From: Adiantum capillus-veneris
Lineage: Eukaryota; Streptophyta; Polypodiopsida; Polypodiales; Pteridaceae
Reading direction: 5' to 3'
DNA length: 64,000 nt
NCBI GenBank assembly: GCA_014529385.2
Contig: CM043966.1
Location: 88,754,587-88,818,586, forward strand
In this document: positions 42,913 through 55,189 of the stretch, one piece after another
Numbering within the stretch: position 1 is the first letter of the stretch
How the letters are laid out: each line of letters begins with the position of its first letter
Translations under genes and position numbers: made by a program
The notes under the pieces: model-generated
What the model was told of the DNA's origin: nothing
What the model saw: the letters and a program-made list of their open reading frames with translations, nothing else
Databases searched by the model: none

Positions 42913-43366
42913 AAAAAAAATGTTAGGGTCACTCCCTGTAATCCTCCAACCTTGTTGGGAAGAAACATTCTTTGTAAACCCTAGTGTGGGAGAAGAAGCC
43001 ATTGGTGCTGCCCTCCTACAAAAAGATCCAAAAACATCCTTTATGAGGCCTGTGTATTTTGCTAGCCGCCTCATGGAAAACACAGAGAAGGCCTACACCC
43101 TGATGGAATAGCTAGTGTTAGCCCTCTTGTTTGTGGTAACCAAATTTTGGCCATCCTTGCTGCCAAAGAGGTTTGTAATTATCACTGTGGAGGATATGTT
43201 TCCCAATGCACTACAACATATGGAAATCTCTGACAAAATAGCAAAGTGGGTGGTGCGACTTCAAGAGTTTGATTATACAATACAGGTTGAAAGAACAACT
43301 CGAGCATGCGTAGCCGACATTTTAACAAACAAGTGCTATGAAAAAGTTTTCCATTTGAAGAGAAAG
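42913..43366 (+). pseudogene. pol: first (retroviral-type) RNase H of E
   Basis: After the frameshift: ETFFVNPSVGEEAIGAALLQ, RPVYFASRLMENTEKAYTLM, then TAG 43109, LLFVVTKFWPSLLPKRFVI, AKWVVRLQEFDYTIQVERT, ending near TAA 43367. The position expected for the first catalytic Asp is Asn (FVNPS). Confidence 0.75.
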
Positions 43367-43369
43367 TAA

Positions 43370-43860
43370 CTTCCACCACCTCCAGCTCTAGAGGCTCTGG
43401 TCAATGCTTATAGCCTCTACTTTGATGGAGCATACAAGAGAACCAAGGATAAGGCAGTTGCAGGCATTGTGGTCTTATCTCCATTGGGAGAGAGGATCCA
43501 TGGTGAAGGGATCACTCTAGAAGATGTCCACTCCAACAATGAAGGAGAATATCAAGTTCTAATTCATGGCCTTTGTTGGTGCTTGGATAATTCAATTGAG
43601 AGATTAAATGATTTTGGTGACTCCATGCTTTTGGTAAGGCAAATGCAAGGTACATGGGCTTGCAAAAAATGCAAGTCTCTCTACTAAAATTAGAGAAGCC
43701 AAAGCTCTTATGAGGAGATTTAGGGAGGCACAAGTACATCATGTGCCAAGAGACCAGAACAAGGATGCAGACCACCTAGCATCATCAAAGTTAAATGAGT
43801 CAATAGTGGGAGTAGTGGCCATCAAACTTCCACTTCAACAAGGCAAGGAGGACTTAGAAG
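43370..43860 (+). pseudogene. pol: second (plant/archaeal-type) RNase H of E
   Basis: YSLYFDGAYKRTKDKAVAGI supplies the first Asp. NNEGEYQVLIHGL supplies the Glu, GDSMLLVRQM the second Asp, and VPRDQNKDADHLAS the last one. This set matches the additional RNase H (aRNH) of Tat-clade elements. A frameshift lies at the A6 run 43664-43669. Confidence 0.85.
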
Positions 43861-43889
43861 ATATTATGCACATTTTGGAGCAAGGAGAG

Positions 43890-45120
43890 GCTCTTAAACA
43901 CTTGAATGCAGGGAAAAGGCGATGGTTAGCTAGGAAGGCTACCAGGTATCGCATAGTAAATGATAATTTGTATTGTCTTGGTAAGGATGGTGTGCTTAGG
44001 AGAGTGCCTTTGAAGAGTGAAATTGACGAGATTTTAAAAGCGTGTCACGATGATGTGTGCGGAGGACACTTTGCACACGACATCACTAGTAGAAAGGTTC
44101 TACAAGCTGGGTTTACTTGGCCTTCATCGTGATGTCAAATACTGGTGTCAAACATGTGATGAATGTCAGAAAGCAGGACCACGACGGCTCATAGCTGAAC
44201 CTCAGAACCCAATAAAGGTATATGGGCCCTTTGAGAAGTGGGGAATTGATGCCATAGGGCCTCTACCACGCACTCAGTCAGGTAAAGAGTACATCATTAC
44301 GGGAGTAGACTACATGACTAGATGGGCTGAGGCTATGCCAACCAATAGAATTACTGCTAAGGATGTGAGTCAGTTCATCTTTGACCACATCTGTTGCCAG
44401 TTTGGCACCCCTCTTGAAATACTATCTGATAGAGGACCAGGGTTTAGAGCAGACTTGGTAGGAGAACTCATGCAGAAGCTAAATATTCAGCATCAACACT
44501 CTACTCCTTACTACCCTCAGTGCAATGGCTTGGTGGAAAAGGTAAATGGAATCATTTGTAAAATTCTCACCAAACAGGTACATGCCAGGCGCCAAGATTG
44601 GGACAAACACCTAAATGGAGCTCTATGGGCCTATAGAACCTCCTTCAAAACCGCATTAGGGTACACACCCTCTCATTTGGTTTATGGAAAGGAGGCGCTT
44701 TTGCCCATTGAAGTGAACTTAACAAGTCTTCGAATATTGGGTAGCCAGGTAGGCTCTCAAAAGGAGAAAGTACATCAAAGGATCATGGATCTAGAGAGGC
44801 TGCAATTGGATCGTGAAGAAGCCATCAACCACTACTCTCAAGAAGCACAGAAGCGCAGAGGAAAGTTCAACAAAAAGCTAGCATCTAAAGACATCAAAAA
44901 GGGATCTCTAGTGCTTCGATTTGACAATCGCTTCGACACTCGTAAGGATGGAAAGTTTCTTTTTCAATGGGAAGGCCCGTTCTTGGTCACCAAAAAGTTC
45001 AAAAATGGCTCTTACAGACTTCAAGACATTGATGGTAAATTGCACAAGACCAGGACAAATGGATGGCGTCTAAAGCCTTATCACATCAAAATAAGGTCAG
45101 CCCAAGATCAAAGAAAGTAG
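43890..45120 (+). pseudogene. pol: integrase of element E
   Basis: Zinc domain CHDDVCGGHFAHD ... CQTCDECQKAG with a frameshift between the halves near 44130. Core: WGIDAIGPLP, LSDRGPGFRAD, GLVEKVNG give D, D, E. The C-terminal part runs to QWEGPFLVTKKFKNGSYRL, ending TAG 45118. No chromodomain, as expected for Tat. From 44136 on, 328 codons are open. Confidence 0.88.
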
Positions 45121-45160
45121 GCTTGAGGCATAAATACCTCTAGCCAGGTTTGAGGGGCTA

Positions 45161-46446
45161 TGATCCGAGCCTATCACAAATTTTTTATTTACTATATTTT
45201 GTTGGTTTTCCCTGCTTCTAGAGGTTTACAATAAAAGAAAGAGTGAGAACAACCTCTTGGAAAAATTCAAAAAATGACTGGATGGGAATTTTTCCTTGAC
45301 TAGTTCACATGAGGTGAAAGGTAGAACCTAGTGGTAAAGGGAAGGGAAAATATGTAAATGTGAAAAGAAAAGATATGATGTGTTTGTGGAGCCATGCACC
45401 CATGATTCAAGGGTCATGAGGGGTTCATATCATCATGGCTTTGGAGCCATATGATGATTCAAACAGATGGGACCCAGGTGGAAGACTTGGTGAAGGAAGG
45501 AAACAGACACATGATTTTGTTGGATTTTTAAAAAATACGTCCACTCCGATCCAAGAAAAGTTGTCTTCATCAAAGTTGTAGCTTATGAGTTGGAGATTGT
45601 GACCATATCTTTTTATAATTTTTGCAGCTACGGTCTAGGAAATATGGCAAAAATGGTGGACGCCAGTTTTTCCAACTGTGGTGGAGACCACCCCCTCTAC
45701 CTTTACACACACACCCTTCATTTTCCACATTGAGTCCTTCTCTAAAAATCAGCCATTAGTCTCCTCACCCTCCCCTCCTTCCTCCTCTCTCTCAAGCTCA
45801 TAAAACCATCACAAATTCCTCTTCTAATCACCTCTCAAATCATGCTTAATCTTGTTGTAATTCATAAGTTGTCATTCAACCCCTTCCTATTATTACCAGA
45901 TATGCATTGATTTTATGTAGATTCTTTACATTTTAAAATAAGGAAGCTCTTGGACTCAAGCTATGGAGGAAGGAGTGAAGACAACACAAGTGATGATGGA
46001 GCCAATTAGTTGCAAATTGGTCAACAAATCACTTGGAAGGAGCTTCTTCATTGGTGGAATGTCCCTAATCAAGCTTCATTTGTACAAATTGCACTTGGAT
46101 CTTAACCTCACTCTCTTGCCTATATAAAGAGGCCCCCCCCTTTGTAATTTCAAGTCTCCCTCAGCCTCATTGAGTCTTTGTATCACTCATCATGAGCCCA
46201 TAAAGCTCATTCATTCACTCTATTCTTTGCACATTATAGAGTGCAAATTGTTTTATTCTAGTAAACTCCCCTCCTCTTACTTATGTTTAAGAGAGATCTT
46301 TTATGTGTGTGTGAGAGTGCTTGATGTGATTTTGGATAAATCTTGAGTCGTTGTTTAGTAATCTACATGCTATTTGTGTTGGGAGTGCTTGAAGTTATTC
46401 ATTCCTTGTACACACATTGACGTTAATGCTTTATTCATAGTGATAG

Positions 46447-46504
<58 letters not shown>

Positions 46505-46618
46505 GTAGCGGTCCTAGTCCACGCTTCCAAGACTAGGTGGTGCCCTCATCTCATTTCCCTTGTGGCGCAATGGAGTTTGTTTTGGTGTAGAGGCCGCCAT
46601 TCCAAATTTCCTTCGTCA
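45161..46618 (+). repeat. 3' LTR of element E
   Basis: 1458 bp. Preceded by the polypurine stretch TTTGAGGGGCTA. Differs from the 5' LTR mainly in the C tract (8), the CT tract (46449-46501) and a few substitutions. Confidence 0.9.
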
Positions 46619-47260
46619 TCGTCAATAAAAACATCTTGAAACCCCTTGAGAAAATTTGATAAGTATAGTTCCTTTTTATTGTGTATGTTTTCTTTTGCTA
46701 AAACATTAGGTTCATTTTGAGAATCTTTAACAAAAATCATGTACATGGAAATAGAGCTCTTTATTGACTTGTTGAAAGCTTGTGTATGTACAATGGGTAT
46801 AGTGTCACCCATTTCCTTAGCATCTATATACATATCTATATAGCTTGTGTATGTACAATGGTTACCCATTTCCTTAGTATCTATATACATATCTTTTTCC
46901 CTGAACTTAAAGGAGATTCTCCTTTCAGGGAATTTAACATTGGCAGCCATGCGATCAAACCATGGTGCCCCTATGATTACATCCTCATGCTTGAGAGGAG
47001 AGATAAAGAAGTCCTCTTTGTCCACATAGCTTTAGACAGGGAGCCTCAATTTCCCGATTAAGGGAGTGACTGAAGCTTCTTGCCCCTTGAAAGCACCGTT
47101 TGCGGGTAGGACATCTCCCATCTCATAGGCTTGTATGCCTAGCTTGGTGGCCAACTCTATAGATATAAAATTGTGAGTAGAACCAGGGTCAAAGAGAATA
47201 AAAGCATCATGTTCTCTTACCTTTCCCCAAGCCTAGCATAGTGGAGATCCTTTGTGGTGA
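46619..47260 (-). pseudogene. pol: protease region of element G
   Basis: Minus strand: ILFDPGSTHNFISIELATKL (aspartic protease motif with Pro in place of Ser), then PLKHEDVIIGAPWFDRM (second conserved protease block). A TAA lies between them. A short duplication of MYIDTKEMG/MYIDAKEMG lies near 46790-46890. It continues toward RT up to the E insertion at 46618. Confidence 0.8.
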
Positions 47261-47329
47261 GTTTCCTCCTCTTGGATTTTGACCAAGGTAGCTCTAGGAG
47301 GATCATGGTGGTTGTTCTTTTGGGGACAA

Positions 47330-48813
47330 GCGCATCACGCATGCCCTTGTTTGCCTCACTTGAAACACCGGTTATTCTTGCGATAATGCTCAAGCTCTTT
47401 AGGAGAGAGTTTATTTTTGCCTTTGTAAACTCCCTTCTCCTTAGCTTTGTTGGAATTGCCCTTAGGTGACTTTTGGACATTGTCCTTCCCCTTAGGCTCA
47501 TTGGAACCCTTGTTTTCAGGGGGCTTAGAATTCCTCTTAGCCCCTGTTTGGAAATTGATTCGAGAGGCCACCATAGTATGATGTATTACCGCCAATATGG
47601 TGTGTGGCCTTTGGGAGTTGACATACTCCGCCATTTCTTCAGTTAAGCCCACACAAAATTACTGCTTTTGCTCTCCAAAATCCAACTTTTTGAAGACAGT
47701 GGCTTTGCGTTGTAGGTCCCAAAACTTGTCTACATATTTGTGGATGGATTCATAGGGAGAGAGCTTTAAGCTTCGCCATTCGGTGAGTACTTTGTCTTTG
47801 GCATCGATGGCCAAAAACTGCTTCATAATGGAAGCTCTTAAAGCTCTCCATGTTCGTGGAGCTTCACCGTTGGCCCGTAGGCTAGACCACCATTGCCTGG
47901 CGGACTTTTGAAAGTGCATAGCTACATGGCGTAGCTTAGAGGACTCCGTGAAGCCCTCATCTCTGAATGCCGCATCGAATTGTTGGATAAAGGCCAAGAC
48001 TTTGTCCGTAGCACCAAAAGTGCCATCGTAGGTAAGGAAAGAGATGCTCTTCCCTCCCTCTTTGAACTTCTTGAGCTTGGATGACCTCTTCCACGCGGCA
48101 TAGGATTTCCTATGGCCTCTTCTTTTTGATGGTTCAAAGGTTGCACCATCACTTTCTTCAGAAGATGAAGAATTTGAGGAAGATGGAGAAGAGGGTGACC
48201 TCTTTCTCACCTTTTTCTTGCCTTCATCTTCATTGTCTTGACCATCACTTTCATAAGAGGAAGAGGATGAAGAAGATGGAGAAGAGGGTGTCCTATTTCT
48301 GGCCTTTTTCTTCTCTTGCTTTTTGTCATCCCTCTTTGAAGTATGGTGTGGAGAAGTATGCGATGGTCTTCTCCGTTTTGGAGGTGATGGAGAGCATTTA
48401 GCCCGCTGTCTTCATGGAGCCATCTTTGCTGAGGTGGCGAGAGACTCACTTCTTTCTCGTTCCTTCGGTGGAGGCTCTTGAATTCTCCTTTGAGAAGGAG
48501 ATGCGTCATCAAGGAGAAAATTTTTGAGCCCTTCATAGGGATCCTCTTCTTCTTCCCGAATCGGAGAGAAACCTCTTTTGGAAGTCTCACAAGGAGGCTT
48601 CCTAGGTGTTCTCTCGTCATGGTGGGGAGCTTGGAGAACCCCATGAGCACGAAGCTGCCGTTGCACTTCACTTTGGAGGGATGGATTGCCCATGGCTTGT
48701 TGAAGCCTAGAAACAAGATAGTTAACAAGCATCGGGGCATCATTAGTAGCTTGCTCACTAGCAAAATCAAAGTTATCAACATTAATTTCCCTCTCTTTAC
48801 TATTGTCATCCAT
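47330..48813 (-). pseudogene. gag: gag of element G
   Basis: ATG 48813 (MDDNSKEREINVDNFDFASE). One frame to the protease, with TGA 48412, TAA 47659 and TGA 47356. Ser-rich acidic/basic linker at 48210-48330, capsid block with LAFIQQFDAAFRDEGFTESS and HFQKSARQWWSSLRANGEA, Lys-rich tail. In the zinc knuckle RCFK*GKQGHA the second Cys codon is a stop, so RNA binding and everything downstream are lost. Confidence 0.85.
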
Positions 48814-49214
48814 TCTAACAACTTTTAGGTGTAAACTTTTTAGGTGTACTTTGGCACTTCAAGCCCTAGTTGCTACTCCTCTTTACCCCTTTAGAAAAAG
48901 CACTCAAGCTACTGTACCCGTGGCTCGAATACCATTAATTGCAAGGAATAGAAGAGAGGGTCTCTCAACACCAAAATAGCACCGGCTCCTGTCAAGCTTC
49001 TAATACCTCAATAGTGGTTAAGCCGTAGGCAAGCCCTGTAGGACTCCATATTAAGACCATAGCTCTCCATGGCGATGCCCTGTTAACTGCACAAAGGCAG
49101 GTGCACTGCAAGGCTGAAAAATCCCTATTCTACTTACTCACATGCAATTAATAGTACCAACCATTTATAACTAGCTTGAGGACCTCCCTTCTTGAGCAAG
49201 AAAAGAGAAACCAT

Positions 49215-49228
49215 GTGCTCTGATACCA
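49215..49228 (-). promoter_or_regulatory. primer-binding site of G
   Basis: Minus-strand TTGGTATCAGAGCA just inside the 5' LTR (49230), initiator-tRNA-Met type. Confidence 0.88.
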
Positions 49229-49229
49229 A

Positions 49230-50369
49230 TGTAACATATAATGGTCTAGTAACTTGTGTGTAGCAGAAAATAGCATGAACATAGTGAGCATTTCATTAGA
49301 ATAACTTCCTAATGAGAATTACAAGTGTGCTTGGATGGAGAGAGCAACAAAAAGCATAACACCTAGTTAAATAGCATGAACAATACTTCAAAACAAAGAA
49401 AAAATTGAGCAATTGACAACAGTTGAGGACCGGATTTGCATGGAGCCGGTCCCCCCTCCAAAAGGCTTTGTATTATGGTTTCTCCCATCAAGAGATACAT
49501 TTTACAATACAATTTCTTGTGTTCCTTCAATACTAGCTAGTGCAATGAAGATGGAATTTTCATGCACTACGCAAAACACTTATCAAACACAACATCAATT
49601 CCCTCATGGTCTCAGACCCAAGACCTCACACACCTTCGAAGAGGGTGAGAGCTAGCGGGGTATGAGAGTAGATTGAGAGGAAGAAGGAGTATTCTTATGA
49701 GAAAGATGTACATCTCCTCACATAATCACTCATATTAGCATAGCTTAGCTTAGTAATTAGCATGGTAGAGGAGATGAGCATGCATTGAAGCTTGGCTCTT
49801 GGTTGGATTTGCATCACAAAGCCAAGAGTTGTTGGTGTAGGCCTCCCTTCTCACAAGCTTGGAGTAGATGATAAGCTTTCCATTAAAGCTTGAGAAGAAG
49901 AGAGTCTTCTTTACTTCACACATGAGCTATTGTGAGTGTGCAGGTGATAATGCCTTTGAAAAATCAGCCCCCTCTCTCTCTTGGTCGACCCCTCTTGCTA
50001 TTTGCTCTTGCTAGCATCCTATTGGACCTCCCCAGGCTTAGCCAATGGTAATTAAGCAGCATAAGTGATAGCCTTCTGACATGTGTCCCCCTTTCCCCTT
50101 TTGTGAGAGCTTTAGGTAATTATTTAATTCAACTAAACTCTCATTGGACCCCTTTGCCTCCTGGCCAATAGGAATCAGGCAAGCCATTTGGCTGTTGAAT
50201 GCTCATTGGTTCTTTTATTAAGTGTTTTTAAATTAATTAAACTAGATTTACTCTAGCCTAATTCTCATTGGTCCACCTCCAAGGCCATCCAATAGGAATT
50301 GGGTACACCTTGTGGGCATCTGGGCTAGGAAACTGACATGTGTCCCTCATCCCTTTGTGTAAAGGGAGC

Positions 50370-50428
<59 letters not shown>

Positions 50429-50637
50429 TGTTTCTCTCTCATCCCCTACTTGCAAGGCTTGCCCCCTCCTATGTAGCGATTGCCAAAGACTTTTGGGACA
50501 CACACAAAGCATCCAATTCCCCCGATGTTTGACCTTTGGACACAACCTTTGAATTTTGGAACCTTAGCATTTTGGAAGTCTTAATGGGATGAACCTTAGG
50601 GTCTTTTACGCCCATTGTTGCACACGGATCTTTTACA
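49230..50637 (-). repeat. 5' LTR of element G
   Basis: 1408 bp, matching 34725-36128. It contains a (TG)n of about 57 bp at 50370-50426 and lacks a ~45-bp stretch present near 35690 in the other LTR. Confidence 0.9.
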
Positions 50638-51424
<787 letters not shown>

Positions 51425-51840
51425 TTATGCTAAACATGGGGAGACAATGACTTATGTATATGATTGCCTACAAAATGTATCCAATCTTAGTACAAAGTTG
51501 ATGACATGTTCAAAGATACATCAAAAACCTTTCTTATGCTATCTTGGTGATGGCTCGTCACTACTTGGACATGGAAGTATTTTCTACTCGCATTTTTACA
51601 ACATGTTGCTAGATGTCACATGTACAAAGCCATAGACATGTGCCTAGAATGTACACGCAATCAAAAGATTCTGATTTTTTCTCTATAATCGATGTTTTGT
51701 GATGCCTCCTTCGCATGCATGGGTCAATCCAATCTTCCTACCTATTTGATTGTTGCTGAACTTACATTGTCATGCAATGAAACACCCGTTTCTTGAGTAT
51801 GAAAATATTGTGGTTTTTTAGGATAATCACCTAGAGCAAA
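51425..51840 (+). repeat. dispersed repeat R1, copy a (partial)
   Basis: Shares GACAATGACTTATGTA, GTTGATGACATGTTCA, CATGTACAAAGCCATAGACA and ATGGGTCAATCCAATCTTCC with copies b, c and d. No coherent protein. Nature unknown; it may be an untranslated part of an old retroelement. Confidence 0.7.
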
Positions 51841-51849
51841 GGGTTTTCA

Positions 51850-53276
51850 TTGTTATCATAGAATGTGTTTTACACCGGTTAAGAATCTTAAGACTCTACT
51901 TGTAGGTGGTTGCTTGAAGTCCTTCATATGGAGAGAAGTAACATTACATCATGGCCATGTGATTTTTGCCGGTGCTTTGAATACCAATGTGAAGAAATTC
52001 AACCAATTACGGGTACATGGCGAGAGTAGCTATGACTCTCTTAAAGTAGCCAAATGCCTCGTCAATCAGTTTAGGCTAGAGCAACGAAAAGTTGATGACA
52101 TGTTCAAAGATAGGTTGAAAACCTTTCTTGCGGTATCTTGGTGATGGCTTTCCATACTTGGACATGGAAGTTTTTTTGCTCACACTTTTACATGTTGTTA
52201 GAAGTTGCATGTACAAAGCTACATACACATGCCCAAAATACATAGGCAACCAAAAAGCTTTTGAATTTTACTCATACATCGATGTTTTGCTTAATGAATC
52301 ATGCTTGATTCACATGCATGGGTCAATCCAATCTTCCTTGTTGCTCAATTGTTACACGGGTCAAGAATGTTAAGAAATGTGGACTCTACTTGCTGGTGGT
52401 TGCTTGGGGTCCTTCATGTGAAGAGTGGTATCATTATATCATGGCCACACGGTGGTATCACTATATCATGGCCACAAGAACACTAGACATACCTTCTTCA
52501 GTTGTGTCTTGGCAGATGGAGGCCAACATTATGCATATTTTCTAATGCATTGATTTTATTGTGTTCTAAGTATGAGGGTACACATTTTGGCATAGAGAGT
52601 AAGGAGAGAGTAAGAGCTAGAGTTTACATGCATGGGAGGAAAATGATTGGCTTGCGTAGCAGGTTTCTTCTTGGCGGTTCACTAAAATATCATAACTGTT
52701 AATAGCAAGTGGAAAGAGAGAACATTGTTGGAAACATCACTTTAGGCTTCACAAGTTCTTTCACTTGTATATGCAAGGAAACATGCCATCTTTATTGTAT
52801 TCTACTAGAAAGTTTTTCGATTCAAGGCACATTTTGGCAAGAGATTTGCAACTCAACTTGTGATAACACGCCTCTCAGTATGTGTTATCATTTGGAATTC
52901 TATGTGTGCTAAAAGATGCCATAAAATTTGTGAACAAGCTTTAAATAATGACTTCCTCCTCACGAATGGGAGTAGGTGTGTGCTTTTATCAATATCATGG
53001 TTGTCCTTTTGTAGCACGCATGCACATGCACACATGCACACACACATACTGCATACATACACAATATGTGTACACAATTACATAAGTACACACATATGCA
53101 TGCATACACAGAGACACACATACATACACATGGATATACACACATAGGTTTGTGCTTTGTGATTAAATTTTTTTTTGCATACATACACACTTATGCACAC
53201 ATGTACAAATACATGTCCATTGGTTTTGTAGCATACTAACACAAAAACACACGCTATGCACACATACATCGATACA

Positions 53277-53308
<32 letters not shown>

Positions 53309-53321
53309 CGTGCGTGCGTGC

Positions 53322-53372
<51 letters not shown>
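51850..53372 (+). repeat. dispersed repeat R1, copy b
   Basis: Closely matches copy c (60010-61243) from TTTAGGCTAGAG to a long region of imperfect CA/TG repeats (53020-53372). A 93-codon frame at 51863-52144 (ending KVDDMFKDRLKTFLAVSW) is not recognisable. The solo LTR F interrupts the terminal (GT)n; F-box sequence resumes after it at 57827. Confidence 0.8.
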
Positions 53373-53375
<3 letters not shown>

Positions 53376-54485
53376 AAAGTCCCCAACCCGCCTATACCGT
53401 GATCGGGATGGGATCCTTGACAGGTCTCTAGGCCTTATAAAAATCGGAGTCTCTAGACAAGAAAAATCCAAGGAATAAACCTTTGCCATTGACAATGGCT
53501 TGGGTCTATAGCCCTAGAGGAAGACCTAGTCCTGTCTCGTAGCGGAAACAGGATAATATACTAACAATCCCAAAAGTCTTTCGGCCCTATAACTTCCACA
53601 TATTGGGCTAAGGTATCCTCAACCAACGCTTTTTTCCCTCTAACAGATGTGAGGGCACAGCCGTTGGTGGACTCCTCTCCAAGTGAAGAAGTTTTCTAAA
53701 CATTTTAGTGCGCAGGGATGGATAGTTACCTGACTAATCAGGTCCACCCGTCCATGATTGACAACCTTAGTCAATCCCCACTTACCACCCCGCACTCACA
53801 CATGATTCATTTATCTTACTATCACATTGTTTTAAACATTTAAAATAATGGTTTCTTTTAACTTTTCGTCACAGTAATTCCTTGAATCAATTATTAAAGA
53901 CAGCATTGAAAGCATTCTTTTAGAAAACAGACATCTTTAAACTTAAGACAGGGTACTGTCAATCAAAACATTATCCATAATAACCATGACCAGTACTCTT
54001 CTTGTCTCAAGACCACCTAAGGGTGAAAAACGGCACCCATTTCTTGTTCAAATCCGGAGTGGAATAAACCCCCACCCAAGGTTCCGGGTGCCCACACACC
54101 AAACCAGTTGCCCATACAACCGGGCGGCTCCCCTAGGATAAAAACGGTATCCTAACTTATGTAGAAACATCAAGACATGACACGGAGTAGAAACTCATCG
54201 TTCATGGGGGTAACCGACTTAACCGTGGCTAGAAAGCCAATTATTATCATCAATTTATATCAAGGAGTCGAAGGTGTCTTGAGACAAGCTGTCTTAAGGA
54301 TGATCAAACATATCTTTCCTAATTCAACCAGTTTTAACTCAAACAATTCTTTCCTACATTATAAACAAATGCACGTTGGAAGTTACCTTCCGTTTTCGGC
54401 CAGGTTATCCTTCTTACGTATGCAATGCTAACTTATTAAATAACTTAAACTAATTAAAGACTTAATTGAACAATGCGACACCCAC

Positions 54486-54647
54486 CTCGGATTGATTGGC
54501 CATCTGCTGCTGCGCTGGCGCCTGAAGACTCTCCTCCGTAGGCCTACTACTAGGCCTCGCTTCGTCGTCGTGCGACGCTCTAGTTTGTTTTGGAGCTACT
54601 TCCTCATCATCAGATGTAGGATTTGCTCGGGTTCTTTTTGATGCCAT
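54486..54647 (-). CDS. LTR-located gag first exon of solo LTR F (predicted)
   Basis: ATG 54645-54647 encodes MASKRTRANPTSDDEEVAPK and on to NQSE, then GAG|GTGGGT, a canonical donor at 54486/54485. Unspliced, the frame stops at 54462. Start, length and composition resemble the exon in B (MAPKRARTQGANDHE). It lies about 1.27 kb before the LTR end, against 1.21 kb in B. With no downstream gag it is an orphan exon. Confidence 0.5.
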
Positions 54648-55189
54648 AACTTCTTATCCTTATAAAAAGGACGTCTAATCATTAGGTAAATAATTCAAAA
54701 TCTATACTTAACCTTTGTATTCAACCGTAACCCATCCAAGGTTAAATTTATAGTCTTAATTGATAAATTCTTGACCTAGTAATTTCTTATTTGTCTATAT
54801 AAGCATGATAACTTCTTCCACCGCTTCCCTAAGGGTTTTCTAAGCTCTCCTAACTTTCTTATAATTTTCTATATCTTTTTCCTAATTTTCCTATCAACTT
54901 TTAAGCTAATAATTTACTTATTTTGGGCTTAATATTTATTGTATTTAATTTCTCTTAAAGATTTCATTTCCTTAACTTGATATCATAGGTTTATACTTAC
55001 TATAATTTTTTTTAAAACTTTTAACCACAAAGTCTATTTATTTTAATTAATCATTTGCTAAAAATAGGACTTTTGGTCAATTATAATTTACTAACCTCAC
55101 TAATTAACTATGGTATAATTACCACAAGTAGATAAGAATATTTTTTACCTCTAGTAATTATCTGATTATTTTTCAACTTAATTATATAA

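Larger units (their letters stand above)
37439..46618 (+). mobile_element. Tat-type Ty3/gypsy element E, inserted in G
   Basis: LTRs 37439-38934 and 45161-46618 (TGATC...GTCA), non-Met primer site at 38940, leader ORFs, gag, protease, RT, two RNase H domains, integrase, polypurine tract GAGGGGCTA. TCGT repeated at both flanks (37435-37438, 46619-46622) is the likely target duplication, and the frame of G is continuous across it. Dual RNase H and the lack of a chromodomain place it in the Tat/Ogre group. LTRs look very similar except in simple repeats. The coding frame has stops and three frameshifts. Confidence 0.92.
34725..50637 (-). mobile_element. Ty3/gypsy element G lacking integrase, hosting E
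   Basis: On the minus strand: 5' LTR 50637-49230, iMet primer site, gag, protease, (element E), RT, RNase H, 3' LTR 36128-34725. The LTRs are of equal size and closely similar. The RNase H frame runs straight into the 3' LTR; no integrase or polypurine tract is present. Flanks (aaagc and gatgt) show no target duplication. Gag and RT are closest to A and C within this window. Confidence 0.88.

Noticed and set aside
47217-47501. Extra 94-codon minus-strand gene in G
   Set aside because: Out-of-frame overlap with gag tail and protease; the in-frame reading shows the zinc knuckle and protease motifs.
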